The notes under the pieces: generated by a model
Seen by the model: only the letters and a program-made list of their open reading frames with translations
Told to the model about the DNA's origin: nothing
Database searches by the model: none
Made by a program: the position numbers and the translations under genes
NCBI GenBank assembly: GCA_008011715.2
Contig: CP136508.1
Coordinates: forward strand, 4,712,001 to 4,776,000
Source of the DNA: [Empedobacter] haloabium
GTDB taxonomy: Bacteria; Pseudomonadota; Gammaproteobacteria; Burkholderiales; Burkholderiaceae_D
Direction: 5' to 3'
Length of the DNA: 64,000 nucleotides
Shown: positions 1-7,908 of the stretch, piece after piece
Position numbering within the stretch: the first letter of the stretch is position 1
How the letters are laid out: every line of letters starts with the position of its first letter

Positions 1-113
1 GCCGGCATGCCGCCGTGCGTCGCGAAAAACGTCACGCGGCCGATCAGGAATCAAGAAGCAATGCCGGACAAGCCCGGCTACTCTGGCATCTCCACTTCGC
101 AAGGAGACACACC

Positions 114-524
114 ATGAACCTGACCATCCACTCGACCTTCATCAACCACCTCGACCCGGAGGCGTCGCTGGCGTTCTACCGCGACAAGCTGGGCTTTGAA
201 GTACGCAAGGACGTGGCCTACGGCGGCCTGCGCTGGATCACGGTCGGCCCTGCCGGCCAGCCGGAAACGTCCATCGTACTGGCGCCGCCGGGCGTGGGCC
301 CGGGCGTGACGGACGAGGAACGCCGCGTCATCACGGAAATGATGGCCAAGGGCACCTACGGCATGCTGCTGCTGGCAACGAGGAACCTGGACGAAGCGTT
401 CGACCGGCTGCAGGGGCGCGACGTAGAGATCGTGCAGGAGCCGACCATGCAGCCGTATGGGGTGCGCGATTTCGCGGTGCGCGATCCGGCGGGGAATATG
501 GTGCGGATTCAGCAGGCGGCTTGA
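114..524 (+). CDS. VOC-family (glyoxalase/bleomycin-resistance fold) protein
   Basis: A 136-residue single-module VOC protein. The N-terminal pattern STFINHLDPEASLAFYRDKLGF and the C-terminal YGVRDFAVRDPAGNMVRI are the two halves of the paired beta-alpha-beta-beta-beta fold that dimerises and often binds a metal. The start at ATG 114 is preferred because AAGGAG (101-106) sits 7 nt upstream; the frame stays open further upstream but without such a site. The substrate cannot be told: the family includes glyoxalases, dioxygenases and drug-binding proteins. It stands alone and is separated from the convergent motD by a palindromic repeat. Confidence 0.85.
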   Translation: MNLTIHSTFINHLDPEASLAFYRDKLGFEVRKDVAYGGLRWITVGPAGQPETSIVLAPPGVGPGVTDEERRVITEMMAKGTYGMLLLATRNLDEAFDRLQGRDVEIVQEPTMQPYGVRDFAVRDPAGNMVRIQQAA

Positions 525-585
525 GCGGCGGCGCTGCTGCAAGCGACTGGTGGTCGTTGAGGGGGCCGCAGGCGGATGAGCCGCC

Positions 586-683
586 CAGGGTCTGTCCCCT
601 TGGGGACTGACCCTGAAGTTGTCGTAAGCGCTCGCGCGCCTCAGCCAAACTTCGGGGTCAGTCCCTGTGCAGGGACAGACCCC
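586..683. repeat. pair of GGGTCTGTCCCC / GGGGACTGACCC palindromes
   Basis: Two short foldbacks lie at 586-615 and 654-683 in the gap between the convergent VOC gene and motD. Each joins a GGGTCTGTCCC-type and a GGGGACTGACCC-type half, and the second is roughly the inverse of the first, so the whole segment can also fold on itself. The core matches palindromes near 7.7, 27.3, 30.2, 48.3 and 61.7 kb. There is no long T-run, so any terminator role is inferred from position only. Confidence 0.8.
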
Positions 684-693
684 AACGCGCCGC

Positions 694-1503
694 TTATTTC
701 ACCGGCGCGACCACCGGCGCCGGGGCCGCCTCGGCGCCTTCCGCCGCCGTCGGAATCTCCGTCTCCGGATCGGGCACGCCCGACAGGATGGTAATGGCCA
801 CGCGCCGGTTGCGCGCCCGGCCGATCGGGTCGTTGTTGTCCGCCACCGGATGGTTCGACGCGTGGCCCACGGCCGTCAGCCGCTGCGGTGCCACGCCCGA
901 TTCGATGAACAGCCGCACCACCGTGGCGGCGCGAATCGACGACAGTTCCCAGTTCGACGAATACATATTGCGGATCGGCTGGTTGTCCGTGTGCCCTTCC
1001 ACCTGCACCGCGTGCGGATCGTCCTTCAGCAGCACGGCGACGGCCTGCAGCGCCTCGCGCGATTCCTCCGTCAGCCTGGCCTCGCCCGGGTCGAACAGCA
1101 CCGAGGCATTGATCTCGACGGAGACGCCGCGGCTGTCCTGCGTCACCCGTACCTTGCCTTCCTTGACCAGCGGCGCCATCGTGGCCAGCAGGTCCTGCGC
1201 CAGCTTGGTCATCCGTACTTTTTCCTGCGCGATCATCACGCGCCGGCGCACCGCCTGCGGCGTGGCTTGGGGTGTGGTCTGCACTTCCGTGTTCTGCGTC
1301 AACGCGGCGCCGGCGCCGCCGAAGGCATCGCCCAGCGCGTCCGAGAACACCTTGTACTTGCCTGTGTTGACCACCGAGATGGCATACATCACGACAAAGA
1401 ACGCGAACAGCAAGGTGATGAAGTCGGCGTACGAGATCAGCCAGCGCTCGTGGTTTTCCGGCTCTTCGTCGTACGGGCGGCGGGCGCGGCGGTACTGGGT
1501 CAT
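694..1503 (-). CDS. motD: flagellar motor protein MotD (MotB-type stator)
   Basis: A 269-residue MotB-family stator subunit that pairs with MotC to form a proton channel anchored to peptidoglycan. One membrane segment covers about residues 21-45 (WLISYADFITLLFAFFVV) and contains Asp27 in the position of the proton-carrying Asp of MotB. An OmpA-like peptidoglycan-binding domain follows at about 140-240 (VEGHTDNQPI; RNRRVAITIL). The short C-terminal tail is rich in Ala, Glu and Pro. It begins 10 nt after the motC stop and is the last gene of the leftward flhF-flhG-fliA-motC-motD run. MotD rather than MotB is chosen because of the MotC partner and the fliA linkage. Confidence 0.92.
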   Translation of the reverse strand: MTQYRRARRPYDEEPENHERWLISYADFITLLFAFFVVMYAISVVNTGKYKVFSDALGDAFGGAGAALTQNTEVQTTPQATPQAVRRRVMIAQEKVRMTKLAQDLLATMAPLVKEGKVRVTQDSRGVSVEINASVLFDPGEARLTEESREALQAVAVLLKDDPHAVQVEGHTDNQPIRNMYSSNWELSSIRAATVVRLFIESGVAPQRLTAVGHASNHPVADNNDPIGRARNRRVAITILSGVPDPETEIPTAAEGAEAAPAPVVAPVK

Positions 1504-1513
1504 GGCTGCGCGC

Positions 1514-2263
1514 TCAAGTGTGCTCGCGCATCAAGGTGGCGATGCGTTCGTCCATGATGCGGCTGAAGTCGCCCGTGGCGATGTCGTGGAACACGGCGGC
1601 GGCGATTTCCTGCTGGTGCACCTGGGCCGTGACGATATTCTTCAGCTTGTTGGCGATCGGATAGAAGAACAGGTTGGCCAGGCCGACACCGTAAATCGTG
1701 GAGACGAACGCCACCGCAATCCCTGGGCCCAGCTTGGCCGGATCGGACAGGTTTTCCATCACGTGGATCAGGCCCAGCACGGCGCCCAGGATGCCGATCG
1801 TGGGCGAGTAGCCGGCGGCCGATTCCCACACGCGCACGGCCTGCCGTTCGGCCGTCTCGAAAGCGGTGATTTCCGTGTCCAGCAGCTGGCGCAATTTATC
1901 GGGCTGGATGCCGTCGATGATCATACGCAAGCCCTTGGCCATGAAGGGGTCGGTGGCGGCCGCCATATGGCGCTCCAGCGCCAGCGGGCCGGCACGGCGC
2001 ACCGTCTGGTTCCACTGCTGGATGTCCTTTTTCAGCGCGGCGCGGCTGTCTTCCGGCGGGCGGATGATCCAGCGCAGCATCAGGATGCCGCGGCGCAGGG
2101 TCGCGGGGCGCGTCTGCAGCAGCACGGCGCCAAAGGTACCGATGACCACAATGGCGAACGCGGCCGGCTGGACCAGGGATGAGAGCTTGCCGCCTTCCAG
2201 CGATTGTCCAACGACCAGGCCGGCCAGTGCCAGCAGTATGCCGGCTACGCTGGACCAGTCCAT
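1514..2263 (-). CDS. motC: flagellar motor protein MotC (MotA-type stator)
   Basis: A 249-residue MotA/TolQ/ExbB-type proton-channel subunit. Hydrophobic segments lie at the N-terminus (SVAGILLALAGLVVGQSLEG), near residues 30-50, and in the pair GYSPTIGILGAVLGLIHVM and GPGIAVAFVSTIYGVGLANLF. The cytoplasmic loop between them carries the charged stretch expected to contact FliG. The start overlaps the end of fliA by 19 nt, which suggests translational coupling. Its partner is MotD immediately downstream. It is the alternative stator pair seen in Pseudomonas and beta-proteobacteria, distinct from a motAB pair that is not in this window. Confidence 0.92.
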   Translation of the reverse strand: MDWSSVAGILLALAGLVVGQSLEGGKLSSLVQPAAFAIVVIGTFGAVLLQTRPATLRRGILMLRWIIRPPEDSRAALKKDIQQWNQTVRRAGPLALERHMAAATDPFMAKGLRMIIDGIQPDKLRQLLDTEITAFETAERQAVRVWESAAGYSPTIGILGAVLGLIHVMENLSDPAKLGPGIAVAFVSTIYGVGLANLFFYPIANKLKNIVTAQVHQQEIAAAVFHDIATGDFSRIMDERIATLMREHT

Positions 2264-2976
2264 GCCTGCTCCCGGAGAGTGGCGCGCAAGCGCGCGACGG
2301 CTTGCGTATGCAATTGCGATACGCGCGATTCGGAGACGCCCATGACGGCGCCGATTTCTTTCAGGTTCAACTCTTCCTCATAGTACAGGCCCATCAGTAA
2401 TTTCTCGCGGGGCGGCAAGGCATCGATCGCGTCGATGACGGCCTGGCGGAAGTCGGTGTCCATCAGCGCGCGCAGCGGATCGGCATCTTCGTCGTGCGCG
2501 TAGCGGTCCAGGAAGCTGTCGTTGCCGTCGTCGTCCTTGAAGTCCTCGTAATAGACGAGCTGGTGGCCGCCGCCTTCGGACAGCATTTCCTGGTAGTCGG
2601 ACAGCGACAGTTTCAAGGACTTCGCAACCTCGGATTCGCTGGGCGGCCGCCCCAGCTTCTGCTGCAGGGTGGCCATCGCGTTCTCGATCTTGCGCATGTC
2701 CTGGCGCATCGTGCGCGGCATCCAGTCGCTGCTGCGCAGCTCGTCCAGCATGGCGCCGCGGATGCGCATCACCGCATAGGTCTCGAACTGCGCGCCGTGC
2801 GTTTCCTCGTAGCGACTGATCGCGTCGAGCAGGCCGATCATGCCTGCTTGTACCAGGTCATCGACTTCCACGCTGGGCGGCAATTTTGCCTTCATGTGGT
2901 GGGCAAGGCGCTTGACGAGCGGCATGTGCTCCGTCAGCAGCGAATCCTTGTTCACCTTCCCTTTGACCGTGTACAT
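2245..2976 (-). CDS. fliA: flagellar sigma factor FliA (sigma-28)
   Basis: A 243-residue sigma-70 family factor of the FliA/WhiG type, which directs RNA polymerase to late flagellar and chemotaxis promoters. Region 2 is visible as HMPLVKRLAHHMKAKLPPSV and DDLVQAGMIGLLDAISRYEE. Region 3 contains RSSDWMPRTMRQDMRKIENA, and region 4 carries the helix-turn-helix LKEIGAVMGVSESRVSQLHTQ. Length is normal for FliA. There is no clear Shine-Dalgarno sequence before ATG 2976. It follows flhG by 29 nt and overlaps motC, consistent with one polycistronic message. The anti-sigma factor FlgM is not in this window. Confidence 0.95.
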   Translation of the reverse strand: MYTVKGKVNKDSLLTEHMPLVKRLAHHMKAKLPPSVEVDDLVQAGMIGLLDAISRYEETHGAQFETYAVMRIRGAMLDELRSSDWMPRTMRQDMRKIENAMATLQQKLGRPPSESEVAKSLKLSLSDYQEMLSEGGGHQLVYYEDFKDDDGNDSFLDRYAHDEDADPLRALMDTDFRQAVIDAIDALPPREKLLMGLYYEEELNLKEIGAVMGVSESRVSQLHTQAVARLRATLREQAWTGPA

Positions 2977-3005
2977 AAAATAGTTTTACTTGTTATAGGC
3001 GCTAA

Positions 3006-3821
3006 TCAGTTGCCGCTCCCCGCAAACCCGGTTGGCGCAGTACCCAGCGCGAAACGCCCGGCCATCTGGCGAAATGCGACGGAAGCGCCCGCCAGCGGGA
3101 ACGCGTCCACCACGGCGCGGCCCAGCCGCGCGGCGCGGTGCAGGTACTCGTCGGCAGGCACGGAACCCATCGAGACCAGATTGACCGCCAGGTAACGGCT
3201 TGCCGCCTGCGCCATATTATCGTAAACCACCCGTGCCTCTGCTTCGGACGCGCCCGTGACGACGATGCCGAACGGGCGACGGCCCAGCTCATGGTTCAGC
3301 CGCTTGATCATCATGTAGGCGTTCTTGATCGACGTGGCGCTGTTCGACACCTGCACCACGATCTCGGAACTGGCCATCACCGGCACCGGGAACGCTTCGC
3401 CGTCGAACTCGCCGTCGACCAGCACAATGCCAGCCTGGGCCGCCATGACGTCGAAGGCCTTGGCCAGCCGGCGGCTTTCCTGCGGGCCATTGCGCGCTTC
3501 GCCGCGCGTCATGGACACCACGTTGAAGCCCTGCGGCACCTGGTGCACCACCTGGTTCAGGCCGCATTCCTGGCGCGCCACGTTGAGCAGGCTGGCGCCA
3601 TTGTCCACGCCGAGGCGCGAGGCGACACCGTGCGCGCTGGCGCAGGCATCCACCAGCAGCACGTCGTTGCCGGCGCGGGCCAGCGAGGCGCCCAGGTTGA
3701 CGAGCATCGCGCCCTTGTCGTCCTGCGGCGTGGCCGACAGGAACGTGACGATACGGGGCCGCGGCGGGCCCGCCAGCATCCGGCGCAGGCCCTCCGCCTG
3801 GTCGAAATTGAAATTAGCCAA
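3006..3821 (-). CDS. flhG: FlhG/FleN-type MinD-like ATPase homologue with altered P-loop
   Basis: A MinD/ParA-family protein in the normal position between flhF and fliA, where FlhG controls flagellum number and placement. From TTG 3821 it is 271 residues and begins with the typical N-terminal ANFNFDQAEGLRRML. This TTG has GAGGTG 5 nt upstream and lies inside the last codons of flhF; an in-frame ATG at 3842 would give 278 residues but has no ribosome site. The fold is recognisable (DVLLVDA; GIVLVDGEFD; IVVTGASEAEARVVYDNM), but the expected KGGVGKT Walker A is replaced by ATPQDDKGAML. ATP binding is therefore doubtful. Confidence 0.85.
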   Translation of the reverse strand: MANFNFDQAEGLRRMLAGPPRPRIVTFLSATPQDDKGAMLVNLGASLARAGNDVLLVDACASAHGVASRLGVDNGASLLNVARQECGLNQVVHQVPQGFNVVSMTRGEARNGPQESRRLAKAFDVMAAQAGIVLVDGEFDGEAFPVPVMASSEIVVQVSNSATSIKNAYMMIKRLNHELGRRPFGIVVTGASEAEARVVYDNMAQAASRYLAVNLVSMGSVPADEYLHRAARLGRAVVDAFPLAGASVAFRQMAGRFALGTAPTGFAGSGN

Positions 3822-5295
3822 GGTGCACCTCGCGCAGGCCATCGTTACCGGCAGCCGCCATCAGCATCGGCAGGTCGCTGTCGGCGAACTGGTTGACGTC
3901 TTTCTTGGAACGGAAGGCGCGCTCGACCAGCTCGGCCGGCTTGGCCAGGTGCAGGTCTTCCGGCACGCGCTGGCCGTTCGACACGTAGAACAGGTTCAGT
4001 TTCTGGCGGATCACCACGTCCAGCACGTTGCCGATCGATGCGGCTTCGTCCAGCTTGGTCATGATGGCGCCGGCCAGGCCCGTGCCTTGGTAGGCGCGCA
4101 CCACTTCCGTCAGCGTTTCTTGGGTGGAGGTGCTGTTCAGGCACAAGAGGCGCTTCACGTCGGCGTCGGCGCCCTGCAGCATGGCGACCTGTTCCGTGAC
4201 CATCTGGTCGCGCTGGCTGACACCGACGGTGTCGATCAGCACGGTATGCTTGTTGCGCAGTTCCTTCAGGGCGATGCGCAGGTCCGCTTCGTCCTTCACC
4301 GAGTGCACCATCACGCCCAGGATCTTGCCGTAGATGCGCAGCTGTTCGTGCGCGCCGATACGGTAGGCGTCGGTGGTGATCAGGGCCAGCTTTTCCGGAC
4401 CGTGGCGCATCACGCAGCGCGCGGCCAGCTTGGCGGTGGACGTGGTCTTGCCGACACCGGTCGGGCCGACCAGCGCGAACACGCCGCCGTTTTCGATCAG
4501 TGCGTCTTCGTTCGAGATGGCGCTGATGTTGCGTGCCAGCACGGTGCGCACCCAGCGCAGGCTTTCCTCGGCGGAGCGGCCGGCCGGCATTTTTTCGATC
4601 AGCATCTTGGCCAAGGTGGCCGAGAAGCCGGCGGCCAGCATCTCGCGCAGCACGGCGGCCTTGTGCGGCTCGCGCTGCTGCGACGAGCCCCAGGACAACT
4701 CGGCCAGTTGCGTTTCCATCATGCCGCGCATGGCGCGCAGTTCCGTCATCATCGTGCTCATCTCCGCGGCCGCGTTGGCCTTGGCGGAGTTGACGGCATC
4801 GGCCACCATCGCCGAGATACGGTCCATGTCCAGCGCCGGTGCGGCAGGCGCGGCGGCGGGACGGCTGGCCGGCGCGGCCGGGGCGAAACCTGGCGCAGGA
4901 CGAGCCGGCGCCTGGGCCCGCGCCTGCATGCGCGCTTCCATATTGGCTTGCGCTTCCGCTTCACGCTGCGCTTCCATCTGGGCCTGCATGCGTGCCTTGA
5001 TGGCGTCCTGCATCTGTTGCGGGCTCGGCTGGCGCGGTGCCGGGGCGCGCGGAGCGGGCGCGGCCATCATCGGCGACGGCGTGTAGGTGTCTTCGATTTC
5101 CAGGTCGGGCATGCCCAGCGGCGCATCCGCGGCCGGCTGCGCCAGCGAGGCGGCATCGCCGTTGGCCAAGGCCAGGATCTCGACCACGCCGTCCATCGGA
5201 CGGTTGGACAGGATCACCGCGTCCGGGCCCAGGGCTTCGCGGACCTTGCGCAGTGCCTCACGCGACGTGGGCGCGGTAAATTTTTTGACGTTCAT
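3814..5295 (-). CDS. flhF: flagellar biosynthesis GTPase FlhF
   Basis: A 493-residue SRP-type GTPase that marks the site of polar flagellum assembly. The N-terminal B domain (MNVKKFTAPTSREALRKVRE) is followed by a roughly 100-residue Ala/Pro/Gln-rich linker (about 70-165). The NG domain then shows G1 GPTGVGKTTSTAKLA, the DAYRIGAHEQLR segment, VLIDTVGVSQRDQ and MTKLDEAASIGNVLDV. AGGAG lies 8 nt before ATG 5295. Its 3' end overlaps the start of flhG. The 62 nt centred on its likely promoter closely match those of flhA. It is separated from flhA by an opposite-strand TonB-receptor gene. Confidence 0.95.
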   Translation of the reverse strand: MNVKKFTAPTSREALRKVREALGPDAVILSNRPMDGVVEILALANGDAASLAQPAADAPLGMPDLEIEDTYTPSPMMAAPAPRAPAPRQPSPQQMQDAIKARMQAQMEAQREAEAQANMEARMQARAQAPARPAPGFAPAAPASRPAAAPAAPALDMDRISAMVADAVNSAKANAAAEMSTMMTELRAMRGMMETQLAELSWGSSQQREPHKAAVLREMLAAGFSATLAKMLIEKMPAGRSAEESLRWVRTVLARNISAISNEDALIENGGVFALVGPTGVGKTTSTAKLAARCVMRHGPEKLALITTDAYRIGAHEQLRIYGKILGVMVHSVKDEADLRIALKELRNKHTVLIDTVGVSQRDQMVTEQVAMLQGADADVKRLLCLNSTSTQETLTEVVRAYQGTGLAGAIMTKLDEAASIGNVLDVVIRQKLNLFYVSNGQRVPEDLHLAKPAELVERAFRSKKDVNQFADSDLPMLMAAAGNDGLREVHLG

Positions 5296-5335
5296 GCTGC
5301 GGCTCCTGCAAACGAGATTTTTCTCTGATGGGGTA

Positions 5336-5397
5336 GATTATTGACGATGCACTGAGGAAATCATTCGAGGAAAAGGACGGGATTTACCCTGCAATTC
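5336..5397 (-). promoter_or_regulatory. flhF upstream module shared with flhA
   Basis: Transcribed leftward. A 62-nt block with an AATAAT -10-like hexamer (5342-5337), 42 nt before the flhF ATG, plus a TGCATCGTCAATAATC end. It aligns without gaps over most of its length to 10097-10158 upstream of flhA (33 of 40 identical over the promoter-proximal part). There is no good -35, as expected for an activator-dependent promoter. The activator (FlhDC or a FleQ-like protein) is not identified. Confidence 0.6.
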
Positions 5398-5453
5398 GGC
5401 GCGGCAACGGACGGGGGCAGTGACTTGCATGTTGCACATCATCATGAGAAGAT

Positions 5454-5472
5454 GCGAATAATAATAATTCGC
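5454..5472. promoter_or_regulatory. probable Fur box before the TonB receptor gene
   Basis: The 19-bp sequence GCGAATAATAATAATTCGC has inverted ends (GCGAAT/ATTCGC) and runs on into ATTCGC. It closely resembles Fur operators of the AATGATAATNATTCGCATT style in proteobacteria. It lies 48-66 nt upstream of the receptor ATG at 5521, where iron-loaded Fur would block transcription. Confidence 0.75.
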
Positions 5473-5520
5473 ATTCGCGATGCATGTTCAGCGTTTGCGC
5501 CACCTGAGAGAGAGAGCATC

Positions 5521-7644
5521 ATGTCCTGCCACAAAAAGCCGATCGCCGCCGCCGCGGCCGCCCTGGTCACGTTGATCCAATGCCATGCCGCCCTGGCCGC
5601 GCCCGCCGACGAGGCGGAGGCGCCCATCAGCGTCGTGACCGTCAACGGCACCCGTGCCGAACCCTACAACCCCGTCTCGGCAATGACGGCCACCAAGGTG
5701 GACGCCCCGCTGCGCGACATCCCGCAAACCGTCAACGTGATTCCGGAACAACTGCTGCGCGACCAGTCGGTCGGCTCGATGGAAGAGGCGATGAAGTTCG
5801 TGCCGGGCGTGGGCCTGTCGCATGGCGACGGCCAGCGTGACCAGGTCACCCTGCGCGGCTTCTCGGCCATTGCCGACCAGTTCGTCGACGGCCTGCGCGA
5901 CGATGCGCTGTACTTCCGCGACCTGTCCAATATCGAGCGCATCGAGGTGCTGAAGGGCCCGGCCGCCGTGCTGTACGGGCGCGGTTCCTCGGGCGGCCTG
6001 ATCAACCGGATCAGCAAGAAGCCGGGCGCCAACCGCCGCGAGGTGATGGCCAAGGTGGGCAGCGACAACCGCCGCCGCGGCGAGATGGACCTGGCCGCGA
6101 CCGAAGGCAATATGGCGTTCCGCGTGACGGGTGCCGTCGAGCGCGCGGACGGCTACCGCGACCAGCAGTTCGTCGAACGCGACGCCGTCGCGCCGTCGCT
6201 GCAGTTCCAGCTTGGTGCCGCCACGACCCTGCTGTTGCAGGCCGAGCACCTGTCCGACCGCCGCGTGACGGACTTCGGCGTGCCGTCGTACCAGGGCCGC
6301 CCGGTCGACGTGCCGGCCAGCACCTACTACGGCGCCGCCAACGCGCGCGACGTGGACTACTCGCACGCCGAGGTGACGGCGCTGGGCTTCACCTTGGAGC
6401 ACCGCTTCAGCGACCGGCTGAGCCTGCGCAACGCCTACCGTCACTACGACTACACCCTGGCGCGCTACAACACCCTGGTCGGCGCCGTCAACGAGACGTT
6501 GCTGACGGCCTCGCTGAACCGCACCAACCTGCGCCGCGAGGAAAGCGGCTGGTTCAACCAGACCGAGCTGACGCAAACGGCCAGCCTGGGCGGCATGACG
6601 CACAAGCTGCTGTACGGCATCGAAGTGGGCAAGCAGAACAAGGACCAGGTCACCCGCTCGCAGAACGGCATCGCCACCGTGGCGCTGTTCAATCCGGTGC
6701 TGCCGGTGCTGGACAAGACGCTGACGGTGGCGCCTTCGACCGACAACGTCGGCATCATGAAGACGGCCAGCGCCTACGTGCAGGACCTGGTGGCGCTGAC
6801 CGAGCAGTGGAAGGCGCTGGTCGGTGTGCGCTATGACCACTTCGAGCAGGAAACGCTCGAGCGCCGCGCCGGCCAGAGCAACCTGGGCCGCACGGACGTG
6901 GCCTGGAGCCCCAGAGCCGGCCTGGTCTGGCAGCCGTCGGCGGCGCAGTCGTATTACGTGTCGTTCAGCAAATCGTTCCAGCCGTCGGCCGAGAACTTCG
7001 CGCTGGCCGCCAACAACGCCCAGATCGAGCCGGAGGAAACGACCAACAAGGAAGTGGGCGGCAAGTTCGATTTCCTCGGCGGCGCCCTGTCCGCCACGGC
7101 CTCGCTGTTCCGCCTGGAGCGCACCAATATCAAGGCCACCGACCCGGTCACGAACCGCCTGGTGCCGATCGGCACGCAGCGCACGGATGGCCTGGAGCTG
7201 ACCCTGACGGGCCAGCTGCCGCAGGGCTGGCAGGTGTGGGCCGGCTACGGCTACCTGGATGCGAAGGTGACGTCGTCGCCGGCGCTGGACAGCAGCGACA
7301 ATGTGTTCAAGCGCGTGCCGGTGCAGGGTAAACGCGCCACGCTGACGCCGCGCCACAGCGCCAACCTGTGGCTGGCCAAATCCTTCGGCAACGGCCTGCG
7401 CGCGGGCGCCGGGATCAACGCTGTCGACCAGCGCTTCGCCAACCCGGGCAACACGGTCGCCCTGCCCGGCTTCGCCACCATCGACGCGATGGCCGGCTGG
7501 AAGCTGGGCCGCGTCGACCTGCAGCTGAACGTGTACAACCTGCTGGACCGCTCGTACATCGTGTCCGGCCATGGCAGCTCGCCGAACCTGAACATGCCGG
7601 GTGCGCCACGCTCGGCGGCGTTGACGGCGCGCTATCAGTTCTAA
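5521..7644 (+). CDS. TonB-dependent siderophore receptor
   Basis: A 707-residue outer-membrane receptor for a ferric siderophore. A signal peptide (about residues 1-26, ending AALA) precedes a TonB-box-like ISVVTVNGTR. The plug domain shows PLRDIPQTVNVIPEQLLRDQ and RGFSAIADQFVDGLRDD, then IERIEVLKGPAAVLYGRGSS. The beta-barrel ends in the C-terminal aromatic TARYQF. ATG 5521 is chosen because it starts the signal peptide; upstream in-frame ATGs lie within the Fur-box region. It sits in reverse orientation between flhF and flhA, flanked by a terminator hairpin and two inverted repeat copies, suggesting a later insertion. No fecIR-type regulator is adjacent. The siderophore is unknown. Confidence 0.92.
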   Translation: MSCHKKPIAAAAAALVTLIQCHAALAAPADEAEAPISVVTVNGTRAEPYNPVSAMTATKVDAPLRDIPQTVNVIPEQLLRDQSVGSMEEAMKFVPGVGLSHGDGQRDQVTLRGFSAIADQFVDGLRDDALYFRDLSNIERIEVLKGPAAVLYGRGSSGGLINRISKKPGANRREVMAKVGSDNRRRGEMDLAATEGNMAFRVTGAVERADGYRDQQFVERDAVAPSLQFQLGAATTLLLQAEHLSDRRVTDFGVPSYQGRPVDVPASTYYGAANARDVDYSHAEVTALGFTLEHRFSDRLSLRNAYRHYDYTLARYNTLVGAVNETLLTASLNRTNLRREESGWFNQTELTQTASLGGMTHKLLYGIEVGKQNKDQVTRSQNGIATVALFNPVLPVLDKTLTVAPSTDNVGIMKTASAYVQDLVALTEQWKALVGVRYDHFEQETLERRAGQSNLGRTDVAWSPRAGLVWQPSAAQSYYVSFSKSFQPSAENFALAANNAQIEPEETTNKEVGGKFDFLGGALSATASLFRLERTNIKATDPVTNRLVPIGTQRTDGLELTLTGQLPQGWQVWAGYGYLDAKVTSSPALDSSDNVFKRVPVQGKRATLTPRHSANLWLAKSFGNGLRAGAGINAVDQRFANPGNTVALPGFATIDAMAGWKLGRVDLQLNVYNLLDRSYIVSGHGSSPNLNMPGAPRSAALTARYQF

Positions 7645-7647
7645 ACA

Positions 7648-7672
7648 AAAACCCGGGACAGACCCGGGTTTT
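7648..7672 (+). terminator. terminator hairpin of the TonB receptor gene
   Basis: Stem AAAACCCGGG / CCCGGGTTTT (10 bp) with loop ACAGA, starting 3 nt after the stop codon. The A/T flanks make it a plausible bidirectional terminator. Its loop, ACAGA, is the same as in the 39-nt hairpin family elsewhere in the window. Confidence 0.7.
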
Positions 7673-7680
7673 GAGGGGTT

Positions 7681-7878
7681 GGGGTCTGTCCCCGGTAAGT
7701 GTCTGCCTTCGATGCACCTGGCGGCGTATCGAGGGGACTGACCCCGGTTTTTATCGGCGTCCGCGATGCCTTCGCTCGTTTTTACCTTGGTCCGCCACCG
7801 GATCGATAAAAACCGGGGTCAGTCCCCTGAAGATGCCAACGACACATCGCAAATTCACACTTACCGGGGACAGACCCC
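7681..7878. repeat. two inverted copies of a ~76-bp palindromic element
   Basis: Copy 1 is 7681-7756 and copy 2, in reverse, is 7804-7878. Both begin GGGGTCTGTCCCCGGTAAGT and end with GGGGACTGACCCCGG followed by TTTTTATCG. The middle ~30 nt differ completely. The 47 nt between the copies also show no gene. The pair lies between the convergent ends of the TonB receptor gene and flhA. Confidence 0.85.
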
Positions 7879-7908
7879 AAGCGGCGACCTTCCCCGGTGC
7901 TTCAACCG

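Noticed and set aside
5488..7572. 694-codon minus-strand frame opposite the TonB receptor gene
   Set aside because: The plus strand encodes a complete receptor with signal peptide, plug and C-terminal aromatic residue; the minus frame has no such support.
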